Notes under the pieces: generated by a model
Told to the model about the DNA's origin: nothing
Seen by the model: the letters and a program-made list of their open reading frames with translations, nothing else
Database searches by the model: none
NCBI GenBank assembly: GCA_002399735.1
Contig: DHEF01000010.1
Span: 1-51,843, forward strand
Direction: 5' to 3'
Length of the DNA stretch: 51,843 nt
DNA from: Chitinophagaceae bacterium UBA4857
GTDB lineage: Bacteria; Bacteroidota; Bacteroidia; Chitinophagales; Chitinophagaceae
Program-made: the position numbers and the translations under genes
In this document: positions 1 to 8,727 of the stretch, one piece after another
Layout of the letters: every line of letters starts with the position of its first letter
How positions within the stretch are numbered: the stretch's first letter is position 1

Positions 1-22
1 GACTAGCAACTTGGGTTAATTA

Positions 23-165
23 GGGGCTATCGGCATTAGTAACTCCCATCAGCCGCATACCGGGCTGTACGCTTGTAGTGGCCTGCTTACACACTTGGCA
101 TACACACAAAGGCCAGCTATCGCTTCCATCCCGCAGCCATTCATCAGTAGTAATGCTATTGGGCA
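23..165 (+). repeat. Intergenic repeat family R3, copy A
   Basis: An element of about 140 nt occupies the left end of the window, downstream of the PBP gene. It shares the 20-mer GTACGCTTGTAGTGGCCTGC with copy C near 9955, and about 17 nt of it with the reverse complement of copy B near 4047. Later shared blocks are CACTTGGC, GGCCAGCTA and CTTCCATC. No ORF is conserved. The start is set by the GGGGCT motif common to all copies and the end by loss of similarity. No repeat search could be run. Confidence 0.7.
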
Positions 166-247
166 TTATTCAAAACGACCGTTTTAACTACATAAAAAAA
201 GAGACGCCAACATGGCATCTCTACAAATTTTACTATTAACTAATCGC

Positions 248-2701
248 TTATTCTTTTTTACCAAATACCTTTTTAAAGAAACCTTTCTTCTTTTTGGGTT
301 CATCAGCATCACCTATTTGTTTGCTGTTGGGGTCTTTGGTCGGGCTTTTTTTTTGCGTAGTATCCTTATTAGGCTTGCTATTTGTAGGAGCATCAGGATC
401 TACATACGGCTTAGAATCCGTTTCAAAATCGTTAAACATATAGTCATCGCCGGTACCTACACCCTGATCATCGCCTTCGGCACCAGGAGTTACATCGTAA
501 TCATTTATTAAAGCATCGGCACTGCTCATTTCATTTTCAAGCTCGGCAGGTTTAATAAACTTCTCATCCTTGTTTATACCCAAAGTTTTATCGGCATATA
601 CTTTTTTAAAGAAGGATTCCCAAATTGGTCTGGAGGCAGCGCCACCAAAACCTCCATTACCTTCATTACGTATAAAACGGTCATCGCAACCAACCCATAC
701 TCCACCTAATAACTGAGGTGTAAAACCAATATACCAGGCATCTGAGTTGTCATTCGTAGTGCCGGTTTTTCCCGCCATTTCGGCTGCACCCAGGCGAGCT
801 TTTAAACCGGCAGCAGTACCTCTTGTAACCGCACCTTCCATCATTCGTGCCATTTTGTAAGCGGTTATTTCACTAATAGCTTCTTTACGGTTTACACTAT
901 AATCAAAACGTTTAATTACATTTCCGTTACGGTCTTCAATACGGCTTATAAAGTAAGGCTTGGTAGTAAACCCACGGCCGGCATACATGGTATAACCCCA
1001 TAACATTTCAAATAATGATAAATCACAAGAACCAAGTGCAATAGAAGGGAAAGGCTCAACCTTTGTAGGAATATTAATACGTGATAAAAATTCAGCAAAT
1101 TCTTTAGGGCCAACCTGTTTCATAATATAAGCTGTAGCGCAGTTTAAAGAATGTGCTAATGCACCAGCCATAGATACAGATGGGCCTGCGCGACCACAAC
1201 TTTTTCCTGCCGGTACCCAGCCGCTGCCCGGAAAATATTGGGCCGTATTTTCACAAACTGTTTCTGCTTCAAAACCTCTTTCTTCCATTGCCTGTGTGTA
1301 CAGCAAAGGTTTAATGGTAGAACCTACCTGTCTTTTGGTGCGCATATTAACGTGGTCCAATTTGTAGGTTTTAAAGTTTATACCACCTACCCAGGCTTTC
1401 ACTTCACCGGTAATGGGGTCCATAACCATAAACGCCGATTGCACCATGGTACGGTGATACTTGATAGAATCGTAGGGTGTCATCACCGTATCTTTTTCAT
1501 GCGTTTTATTAAAAGCAAATATTTTCATGGGTGTTTTTACATAAAAACTTGCCTTAATTTCTTTATCGGAAAGTCCATCCTCTACACCATTTTTCCAACG
1601 ATCACTTTCTTTCATAGCACGGTTTAGTACATTGTCCCTGTCTTTCCAGATAGCACCATTTTTAACCTTACTTTGTGCCACTAATGCCTTTTGTAAAACA
1701 GGTACCTGAGCAGCCATAGACTCCTCGGCATATTCCTGCATACGTGGGTTAATAGTGGTATAAATTTTTAAGCCATCTTCGTAAATATTATAAGAGCTGC
1801 CATCAGGTTTTTTTAAATCACCTGACTTTAATAAAGTTTTTACTTCATCACGCAACACTTCACGGAAATAAGGTGCATAACCGGTATTTTCATCCAGTTT
1901 TTTATAATTAAGTTTAATGGGGGCTGCTTTGTGTTTTGTAGCATCTGCCGCAGTAATGTTACCGTTTTCTTCCATCCGGGTTAATACCAGGTTACGGCGA
2001 TCACGGGATGCCACCGGATTACGGCGTGGATTGTAAATACCGGGGCCGTTAATCATACCCACTAATAAGGCGGCTTCCTCAACATTTAACCTATCCGGTT
2101 CTTTCTGAAAAAATGTACGGGATGCGTTGCGTATACCAAATACGTTTTCCGAAAAAGGAACAGCGTTCAGGTATAAAGCTATAATTTCTTCTTTGGTAAA
2201 ATTGCGTTCCAGTTTTACTGAAATAATCCACTCCTTTAATTTTTGCATTACACGTAATGCTTTGTTAGTGGCACGTTGGTTAAACAAGGCCAATGCTAAT
2301 TGCTGTGTAATAGTACTACCGCCTCCCTGACTACCTAAAAAAACCACAGCCCTGAAAGTACCTTTCATGTCAATACCGGCATGGTCTTTAAAACGTTTAT
2401 CTTCGGTAGCAATTAATGCGTTTACTACGTGTGGAGAAATGTCGCGGTACTTAACAATACTTCTGTTACCGTTGGGCAAATAATATTTACCCATTAGCGT
2501 ACCATCTTCGGCATATACTTCTGACGATTGTAAGATAGAGGGGTTTTCCAACTCTTCTATTGACGGCATTTTACCAAATACGCCAAAGTTAGCCATTAAT
2601 AAAATGGCTATAAAGCCCAAAAATCCGAATAGAAAAACACGCCAGAAAATTTTAACGCTTTTGCGTATAATACCTTTTTGAGGTTGTTTAGCTGTTGCCA
2701 T
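248..2701 (-). CDS. mrcA: Class A penicillin-binding protein (PBP1A-type glycosyltransferase/transpeptidase)
   Basis: This bifunctional enzyme polymerises glycan strands from lipid II and cross-links stem peptides in the periplasm. The 817-aa protein has a basic cytoplasmic N-terminus and one membrane anchor (about residues 17-40). A GT51 domain follows, with the catalytic-Glu motif TEDKRF (about 99-104) and GGSTITQQLA. The transpeptidase domain has all three motifs: STIK (Ser461-Lys464), SLN (518-520) and KTG (645-647). The C-terminus is a Pro/Lys/Asp-rich low-complexity tail ending in a basic patch, probably disordered. Length fits the family. The gene stands alone with about 300 nt of upstream spacer containing a possible promoter (TAGTTTTG, 2928-2921 on the minus strand). 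The family call is secure; the mrcA/ponA symbol is by homology class only. Confidence 0.95.
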   Translation of the reverse strand: MATAKQPQKGIIRKSVKIFWRVFLFGFLGFIAILLMANFGVFGKMPSIEELENPSILQSSEVYAEDGTLMGKYYLPNGNRSIVKYRDISPHVVNALIATEDKRFKDHAGIDMKGTFRAVVFLGSQGGGSTITQQLALALFNQRATNKALRVMQKLKEWIISVKLERNFTKEEIIALYLNAVPFSENVFGIRNASRTFFQKEPDRLNVEEAALLVGMINGPGIYNPRRNPVASRDRRNLVLTRMEENGNITAADATKHKAAPIKLNYKKLDENTGYAPYFREVLRDEVKTLLKSGDLKKPDGSSYNIYEDGLKIYTTINPRMQEYAEESMAAQVPVLQKALVAQSKVKNGAIWKDRDNVLNRAMKESDRWKNGVEDGLSDKEIKASFYVKTPMKIFAFNKTHEKDTVMTPYDSIKYHRTMVQSAFMVMDPITGEVKAWVGGINFKTYKLDHVNMRTKRQVGSTIKPLLYTQAMEERGFEAETVCENTAQYFPGSGWVPAGKSCGRAGPSVSMAGALAHSLNCATAYIMKQVGPKEFAEFLSRINIPTKVEPFPSIALGSCDLSLFEMLWGYTMYAGRGFTTKPYFISRIEDRNGNVIKRFDYSVNRKEAISEITAYKMARMMEGAVTRGTAAGLKARLGAAEMAGKTGTTNDNSDAWYIGFTPQLLGGVWVGCDDRFIRNEGNGGFGGAASRPIWESFFKKVYADKTLGINKDEKFIKPAELENEMSSADALINDYDVTPGAEGDDQGVGTGDDYMFNDFETDSKPYVDPDAPTNSKPNKDTTQKKSPTKDPNSKQIGDADEPKKKKGFFKKVFGKKE

Positions 2702-3003
2702 AAATGAGTTAATCGTATTTTAAAACGCTTTTTTTATTGTTTAAGTGTTTTAACTAGCTAAGTTGTTAGTTGTACTAAAAATGAAGCTTAACCGGTTTTA
2801 CTTTAAAATCGATAAAGTTTTATAGCAAAAACCAGGCTACAATATTACCCGAAATTAAATAAAACATCTGCTATAATTCAGGTTTTTAAACTTAAATTGT
2901 TGCTAAAGTAGTTGCCGCTACAAAACTATTGTAAAAGCGTGCTTTAAAACAACTAGTTAACTGATAATCAATATAATTAACTAAACATCAGGTTCTCTCA
3001 AAA
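2702..3003. other. Intergenic spacer upstream of the PBP gene
   Basis: This 302-nt AT-rich spacer has no ORF. On the minus strand it contains TAGTTTTG (2928-2921), a perfect match to TAnnTTTG, with TTG 21 nt further upstream (2952-2950). If used, this would give the PBP mRNA a leader of about 215 nt. I see no strong hairpin and no copy of the repeat families found elsewhere in the window. Confidence 0.4.
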
Positions 3004-3888
3004 TTACAAGCCACTTAACACATCTACTACTTTAAAAGCAGACATATCAAAATACTTTTCGTCAGCAGTTTTGGTAAATGCTTTCAGGTCTCTTTGAGAA
3101 ACCGGCTCGTTGCTTTTATTGTATAGTATTTGCCTGACTATAAAACCATCAATCATATCTTTAGCGGTGGTACTGCTTGCCGGAAATTTATAGGTTTCTA
3201 ATCTGGCTCCCATCATATAGTTACCACTTAAGTTTATAGATATGTCTTTACTTAACCAAACCTCCATGTATGAATATTTAGGTTTATTGTCATACGTATA
3301 AATATATTTTCTGGCTTTAAACCCATTAATGGTTTCATAAATATCGGTTGCTTTCCAGCCAGCCATATCTTTATCCGATTCCTCACGCTCAGCCTCTTTC
3401 TTTGCCATTTTCTCTGCCATTTTTTTGGCGTTAATCAGGGGCATCTTAATGGCGCTTTTATCTTTAATGTTACATACGTAATTAGCTTTGTCGGCGTAGT
3501 TATATATAAACCAGGTTTCGTTTTTATCGCCTTCTTCGTTTACCATACATTCACCAACCTTACCAAATATTACTTTAGAAACAGTTGTTTTTTTTATTTC
3601 GCCTTTTTTCTTAAAAGTTTTGTCTTCAAATGTAATAGTTGCCTGTACTTTATTGTTCGGGTCTTTATAGCGGGTATCGTTTTCGTAAGTTATTTTTTCC
3701 AGTTCTTCTTTGCCTTTTTGTCGTTGTGGATCGGCATATTTTTTTTCCATGTCTTTTTCTACAGCATTTTTTGCCGCAGCGGGTGGACGAACCGGAGGTT
3801 TTTTAATGGGAGGTTTTTGGGCAAAAAGAAAATTGTTTATACTAAGTAATAACAAGGCCGCAAGGCAGCAGGTAACAAAAGTTTTCAT
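3004..3888 (-). CDS. Secreted conserved hypothetical protein, DUF4412-like
   Basis: A 294-aa protein with a Sec signal peptide (hydrophobic residues about 7-22, cleavage after the Ala-Gln at 23-24). A short Lys/Pro-rich stretch follows (about 25-40) and then a Lys/Glu-rich, mostly beta-predicted body. The pattern of a central Trp-rich strand segment and the phrase about an 'ETINGFKARKY' motif near residue 187 resemble the DUF4412 family of Bacteroidota envelope proteins, but I recognise this only loosely. It sits between the PBP and the PorW/SprE-like gene on the same strand with long spacers, so co-transcription is uncertain. A near-consensus -7 element (TACCTTTA) lies at 3927-3920. No catalytic motif is visible and the function is unknown. 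Confidence 0.75.
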   Translation of the reverse strand: MKTFVTCCLAALLLLSINNFLFAQKPPIKKPPVRPPAAAKNAVEKDMEKKYADPQRQKGKEELEKITYENDTRYKDPNNKVQATITFEDKTFKKKGEIKKTTVSKVIFGKVGECMVNEEGDKNETWFIYNYADKANYVCNIKDKSAIKMPLINAKKMAEKMAKKEAEREESDKDMAGWKATDIYETINGFKARKYIYTYDNKPKYSYMEVWLSKDISINLSGNYMMGARLETYKFPASSTTAKDMIDGFIVRQILYNKSNEPVSQRDLKAFTKTADEKYFDMSAFKVVDVLSGL

Positions 3889-3924
3889 AACAGAGAAGGT
3901 TTTAAGGTTTAATTGAGAGTAAAG

Positions 3925-3970
3925 GTAGGAAGAAAGACAGAAAGACCGGAAGTTGGAGAGTCAGAAAGAT
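3925..3970. repeat. Half-site of the palindromic repeat that also sits inside hutU
   Basis: This purine-rich tract of AGAAAG/GAAAGTC-like units shares the 14-mer AGACAGAAAGACCG (3935-3948) with the insertion in hutU (46665-46678), and similar GGAAGT and GTCAGAAAG units follow. Only one arm of the palindrome is recognisable here. It abuts R3 copy B. Confidence 0.5.
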
Positions 3971-3980
3971 GAACTATAAT

Positions 3981-4108
3981 CTACAGATGAAGGGCTGGGG
4001 GATGGAAGCGGTAGCTGGCCGGTGTGTGATGGCCAAGTGTGAAGGCTGGCCACTACAAGCGTACAGCCCCGACTGTTGCCGATAGTAGTACTGGAGTTGG
4101 TAGCCCCT
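3981..4108 (-). repeat. Intergenic repeat family R3, copy B (inverted)
   Basis: This is a reverse-complement copy of the R3 element seen at 23-165 and 9897-10030. Shared blocks include GGATGGAAG, GTAGCTGGCC, GCCACTACAAGCGTACAGCC and the terminal AGCCCC. It lies downstream of the PorW/SprE-like gene and upstream of the DUF4412-like gene, with an AATTAGATAATTTGAAAATTAGG simple-repeat tract adjoining it. Confidence 0.7.
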
Positions 4109-4154
4109 GATTAATTAGATAATTTGAAAATTAGGTAATGAGATAATGTACTGA

Positions 4155-7100
4155 TTACAACGAAATGTTTTTTTGCAAAAACTGTATGTAAGCATCCACA
4201 TCTTTAGTGGTTTGCAATAGTTTTAAGTTGCGTTCGGATATGATATGGAACGTGTATTTGCCACCTTTTAACCAAGGGATAATATCGGTTGCTGCTTTGG
4301 GTTTTACTTCGTTTAAGTAGGTAGTTGCTTCTGCTACGTTTTTAAACGGACTGATTAATAATAGCCTGTTATCGGTAGTTAAATTGTTTAACTCGGCTGT
4401 CATGGTTTTATTAAAGAATGCATCCTTGTTGTAACGGGCAAAGGCATTACGTGCTTCGCTTACAAACACAGGATCTACCTTGTTTAATACAATTAAAACA
4501 TATTGTGGTGCATCGGTATCAAAATAATATTCGTTATCGGCAACAGTAGGTTTTGGTTTTACAACCGGTGCCTGCGTAATTAAAGGCGTATCAATAACCG
4601 GCTTTGGTTTTACAGCAGGTGTATCAACTGTTTTTGGTTGCGTTTTAATAGAATCAATAACAGGTTTTATTTGTACAACAGGTGAATCAATAACAGGTTT
4701 TTTAATAACACTGTCAATTTTTGGTTGTGGTGTTTTCACCGTATCTATTACAGATTTTGGTTTTGCAATTACGCTGTCAATTTTCGGTGTAGTTTTCACT
4801 GTATCAATGGTAGGTTTTGCTACTGTATCAACAACAGATGGAGCCGTAGTTTTTACAGGCTGAATAGTTGGTTTTGCAATATTAATATTGCTATTGGCTT
4901 TGTTTTTATCGATGGTGGCTATATCGGTTTTTGTTTTTGCGCTATCGGCAATTAATTGTCGTTGTTTTGGAATGACAAGGGTAGGTGCTGTTTGTTGCAA
5001 AGTATCATCATCTGTAATAGCCGGTAATACTAAGTTGGTCAACTCATCTTCAATTTGTTGACGGCGACTTAACACATCTAACAAATTGGTGGCTTTGACC
5101 GCCATGGGTGTGCCGTTAAATTTATTGATTAAGCTGGTTAATGTTTTAGTAGCAACGGAATCTTCACGTTGTTTAATATAATATACAGACTCGATGTATA
5201 ATAATTGTGGTGTCCAGTAGTTATCGCCATAGGTACTGTCGGCTATTTTCTTTTGGGCTTTTGCTTGTGCAAAATTGCCTTCAATAAATAAATCGTACAC
5301 ATCTTCGTAAGCTTTTGTAGCCACGGCCGTATCAACAACAGCAGGATTTTTTCCGGTGTTGATGATAGCAGTAAAGTTGCTATCGCCAAACTTATTGGTC
5401 ATTGTTTTTTTTACCGCATTGGCCTGGGCTATATAACCTTGTTTGTTGTAACAATAGTATAAGTTAAACAGAATTTCCTCCATACGCGGATGCTCTGGGA
5501 AGCGTTCCATTACGGCTTCTAAAGTAGGTACGCCTAAAGCACATTCCTCCAAAGTTTGTATATAAATGCGGCCAATTTCAAACTGCGCCATTTGGATAGA
5601 ATCGTTGGAAACTTTTAATAACTCCGGCGTGAGTGGTAAACGACTGTATAGTAAATCGGAAGTTATTTCCTGATTTATGTCTATGGCAGTCGCATTTAAA
5701 TCCTGCGATAACGGATCATTTGATAATTGCGAATTTAGTCCGCGACCTTTAGCCGCCACAGCACTACTACGGCGCCAGTTATCTACATTAGGGCGGGTAC
5801 CCCATTTACTTTTAAAATCGCCGTTACCACGTTGTTTAAGCGAGTTGTTATTAAAGTACCATTCGCCTTTATTGTCGTTATTAAACAAGGAAGGGGGAGG
5901 TGTTTTTGAAGATGATAAAGTGTTGCCACCGCCACTGGTAAAACTTTCGTCCTTTAAACCTTGTTGTTTACGCAACTGGCGGGCCAGTTTTTTTACATAG
6001 GCTCTCCTTTCTTCCTCCGGTAACAAGGCAATACGCTGTATGCTATCCTGTCTTTCAACAATTTCATATTGAAGGGCCAGGTCAGTTGCATTCTTTTTCC
6101 TGATAGCAATGTCTTCCGGATCAAAAGGATCATCAGGCGTAACCACTATGCTATCATAAAAATTTGCGGAGGGACGATATTTGCGGCTATCAAAAGACAG
6201 GTCGGCCAGTTGCAGAAAAATACGATTACGTTGTAAAGGATTTACCTGCGTGGTATATTTTGAAGCTCTCTCTAACAAATTAATGGCACCCGGAATATTT
6301 TTACGCTCCAACTCCATTTGGGCTGCGGTGTAATATAAAATATCACGGTAGTCCATGTATTTATCGCGACGAGCCATTTTTAATAAAGTGGCTATGTTTT
6401 CTTCAATATAATTATCACCGCCATCTTTATTAACACGAATGGATGCCAGACGGGCATAGATTTCTAAAACAGGATCGGTGGTGTGTTTGATGGTTTTGGC
6501 GTAAAATTCTTCGGCCTGGTCAAAATTTTTAGCCTGTTCATACATTTGGCCAATTAAATATTCCCAACGGCCGCGTTCGTGTTGGTTGGTAGCATTACCC
6601 AATGCTTTTGTAAGGTAAGCAGCAGAGCTATCCCAGTTTTGCAGTTTATAATGCATGTAGGCCTGTACTTCGGCCAGGTCGTTTTGTAACCTTTTAGGAA
6701 ATAATGGATCTTCTTTTAAAACAGTAATTAAACTGTTGGCTTCGGAATATTCTTTTAAGGCAATATGGTTACGTATTTGCCAGATAAAGGCATCGTTACG
6801 GCTTGGCGGTTGCGTAAATGTTTTTTTAATAATGTTACCCGATTCCTTATTGGACACACTATAGGCCATATTACCATCCAAAGCACTACCGATTATTTTG
6901 TTATAACCATCTTCCTTTTTAGGTGCAAAAGAGTAGTTGATGAACTGCAACATGAGGTAGGCCGAATCGTATTTTTGCTGATAATGATAGGCAATACCCC
7001 AAAGCAGGTAGAGGTTATCAATCCAATCGCCTCGTAAATCGTGAATGGCTATACCGGTTTGTGATTTATAGGTAAGCGAATCCAGTTGAACGCTATCTGC

Positions 7101-7436
7101 TGCTATTGTTTCTGGGCTGTAATTATAAAATGATAACAAACTGGCATAATCGTCACGGTGTGAAGATTTTGCTCTTCCCAGTATATCGTTTAGCTTATTA
7201 TTGGCGTTGAAATAGTAATTAAAGCGGGTAATGGTGTTTTGGTACACCCTGCGACTGAAAGTAAACTTTTTGTCCTGTGATTTTTCGGACTGTAACACCT
7301 TGTTTTCGTACTCTTTAGGCTTGGCAAACTGGTACGAAATGCCCAATTGGCCTAAAGCCGAAAAGGAAAAGGTAGCAGCTAGCAGCCAAAATGCTATATG
7401 TATGATATATTTAAACCCGGGTGTCAATCTGCGCAA
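4155..7436 (-). CDS. TPR protein of the PorW/SprE type (type IX secretion/gliding)
   Basis: PorW/SprE proteins are periplasmic TPR proteins needed for type IX secretion and gliding. This 1093-aa protein has a signal sequence (about residues 10-29) and then a conserved N-terminal block beginning KPKEYENK. Helical TPR-like repeats run to about residue 870 (for example pairs around 265-315 and 590-700). A long Thr/Pro/Lys linker of degenerate 'IDTVKTxPKIDSV' units follows (about 870-970), and then a compact C-terminal domain of about 120 aa. Known SprE/PorW proteins are lipoproteins, but no lipobox Cys is visible here, so this one would be soluble or non-canonical. The PKD adhesin at 11623-16017 carries a T9SS sorting domain, so a T9SS role is plausible. 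It could instead be an unrelated TPR protein. Confidence 0.7.
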   Translation of the reverse strand: MRRLTPGFKYIIHIAFWLLAATFSFSALGQLGISYQFAKPKEYENKVLQSEKSQDKKFTFSRRVYQNTITRFNYYFNANNKLNDILGRAKSSHRDDYASLLSFYNYSPETIAADSVQLDSLTYKSQTGIAIHDLRGDWIDNLYLLWGIAYHYQQKYDSAYLMLQFINYSFAPKKEDGYNKIIGSALDGNMAYSVSNKESGNIIKKTFTQPPSRNDAFIWQIRNHIALKEYSEANSLITVLKEDPLFPKRLQNDLAEVQAYMHYKLQNWDSSAAYLTKALGNATNQHERGRWEYLIGQMYEQAKNFDQAEEFYAKTIKHTTDPVLEIYARLASIRVNKDGGDNYIEENIATLLKMARRDKYMDYRDILYYTAAQMELERKNIPGAINLLERASKYTTQVNPLQRNRIFLQLADLSFDSRKYRPSANFYDSIVVTPDDPFDPEDIAIRKKNATDLALQYEIVERQDSIQRIALLPEEERRAYVKKLARQLRKQQGLKDESFTSGGGNTLSSSKTPPPSLFNNDNKGEWYFNNNSLKQRGNGDFKSKWGTRPNVDNWRRSSAVAAKGRGLNSQLSNDPLSQDLNATAIDINQEITSDLLYSRLPLTPELLKVSNDSIQMAQFEIGRIYIQTLEECALGVPTLEAVMERFPEHPRMEEILFNLYYCYNKQGYIAQANAVKKTMTNKFGDSNFTAIINTGKNPAVVDTAVATKAYEDVYDLFIEGNFAQAKAQKKIADSTYGDNYWTPQLLYIESVYYIKQREDSVATKTLTSLINKFNGTPMAVKATNLLDVLSRRQQIEDELTNLVLPAITDDDTLQQTAPTLVIPKQRQLIADSAKTKTDIATIDKNKANSNINIAKPTIQPVKTTAPSVVDTVAKPTIDTVKTTPKIDSVIAKPKSVIDTVKTPQPKIDSVIKKPVIDSPVVQIKPVIDSIKTQPKTVDTPAVKPKPVIDTPLITQAPVVKPKPTVADNEYYFDTDAPQYVLIVLNKVDPVFVSEARNAFARYNKDAFFNKTMTAELNNLTTDNRLLLISPFKNVAEATTYLNEVKPKAATDIIPWLKGGKYTFHIISERNLKLLQTTKDVDAYIQFLQKNISL

Positions 7437-7669
7437 ACTAAGGCCTTATTAACTGAATTTCAAAGATTTTAGTATAAAATCAATCGTTTTTTTTAGGAAT
7501 ATTTTGAATAAATAGAACCAACCTGCACCTTGCTCAATAGCATTACTGCTGTTGAACAGTTAGTTTATAATTCATTTCCACTGGAAATAAATTATATCCC
7601 AATCCTGCGGATTGCAAGGGACGGTCAATCAGGGAACTGCAGCTGGTCAAACAAAAAAATCTATATTTT
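7437..7669. other. Intergenic spacer with R2 repeat
   Basis: This spacer separates the PorW/SprE-like gene start from the galM stop. It holds a near-consensus -7 element for the minus strand (AATCTTTG, 7468-7461). It also holds R1-like fragments around 7530-7560 and an R2 copy (7569-7622) with the palindrome ATTTCCACTGGAAAT (7574-7588). Confidence 0.55.
7569..7622 (+). repeat. Palindromic intergenic repeat R2, copy 1
   Basis: The core ATTTCCACTGGAAAT is a perfect inverted repeat around one central base. It is followed by AAATTATATCCCAATCC and TGCGGATTGCAAGGGACG. Matching copies lie at 21477-21540 (same strand) and 51600-51665 (opposite strand). Confidence 0.7.
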
Positions 7670-8704
7670 TTAAACAATTTTATAAACCGTTTGATGGTGG
7701 TATTGCTGCCCCGGTTCTAAGATAGTATTGGGAAACGAAGGTTGGTTAACCGCATTGGGGTGTACCTGCGTTTCAAAACAAAGGCCGGTATAAGGGCCGT
7801 ATTGGGTGCCGTTCTTGCCTGTTAAGTTGGGTATCCAGCGGCCGGTGTAAAAATGCACCGTTGGTTGGTTGGTGTACACTTGTAATTGTAAGCCGCCTTC
7901 GGTGACATAAGTTGCTGCCGCCAGCGTATTGATGTTTTGGTTGTTTACCACAAAAGTTTGGTCGTAACCACTTTCGGCATCCCAGTTTGCAGAAACTTTT
8001 TTAAAGGCTGTAAAATCATGCGTGGTATTGGCAACAGGTACCAGGTTACCGGTGGTTACAAAACCGCTGTCCTGCTCCAGGTAATTGTCGCTGTTTATAA
8101 AAACCTGGTGATTGGTGATATCGCTGCCATCAGTATTCAGGTTAAAATAACTGTGATGGGTAATGTTAACGGCTGTAGCCTTGTCTGTGGTGGCCGTTAT
8201 GGTATGGGTTAATTCGTTGTTATCAGATAAAACAAATTCAATAGTGGTAGTCAATGTACCGGGAAAACCTTCGTCGCCATCGGGTGAAATATGCTCCAAC
8301 ACCAACCTTGTGGTTTCGTACAAAACAGTTTTCCATACTTTTTTATCAAATCCGCTATAACCACCGTGTAATTGGTGCGGATTAAAATTAGGCGATACTT
8401 TGACTGTTTGCCCATGTAAAGGAAATTGTGCATGGCCAATACGGTTACCATAACGTCCAATAATGGCACCTAAATACGGATAATCTTTACTGTAATAATC
8501 ACTATCCATGTAACGGGCTACATCATCAAAACCCAATACAATATCCTGCAATTGGCCCTCTTTATTTTTAATAATAAACGATTGTATAATGGCGCCATAG
8601 TTGGTTATGCCAACCTGCGTATTTTTTGAGTTGGTTAGTTTAAATAAATAAATATCTTCACCGTTTGTATGGGTAGCAACCCGTTCGTTATTAAATTGTA
8701 GCAT
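7670..8704 (-). CDS. galM: Aldose 1-epimerase (galactose mutarotase)
   Basis: GalM interconverts the alpha and beta anomers of galactose and glucose and feeds alpha-D-galactose to galactokinase. The 344-aa protein has the family signatures: NPHQLHGG (about 108-115) with the first active-site His, THHSYFNL (182-189) with the second, and CFETQVHPNA near the C-terminus with the catalytic Glu. No signal peptide is seen. I chose the ATG at 8704 because the longer reading to 8743 would overlap the galK start and adds residues outside the family fold. It is divergent from galK with only 23 nt between start codons, so the two genes of one pathway probably share control DNA. No galT or galE is present in the window. 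Confidence 0.95.
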   Translation of the reverse strand: MLQFNNERVATHTNGEDIYLFKLTNSKNTQVGITNYGAIIQSFIIKNKEGQLQDIVLGFDDVARYMDSDYYSKDYPYLGAIIGRYGNRIGHAQFPLHGQTVKVSPNFNPHQLHGGYSGFDKKVWKTVLYETTRLVLEHISPDGDEGFPGTLTTTIEFVLSDNNELTHTITATTDKATAVNITHHSYFNLNTDGSDITNHQVFINSDNYLEQDSGFVTTGNLVPVANTTHDFTAFKKVSANWDAESGYDQTFVVNNQNINTLAAATYVTEGGLQLQVYTNQPTVHFYTGRWIPNLTGKNGTQYGPYTGLCFETQVHPNAVNQPSFPNTILEPGQQYHHQTVYKIV

Positions 8705-8727
8705 AATATAAAAATAGTTATTATTCC

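Noticed and set aside
212..511. Frame on the opposite strand of the PBP tail
   Set aside because: It lies wholly within the PBP gene in another frame, has no promoter and reads as low-complexity translation of the basic tail.
4725..4955. Reading frame opposite the PorW/SprE linker with repeated Cys/Phe
   Set aside because: It is an artefact of the DTVKT repeat region read backwards; no start context and no family.
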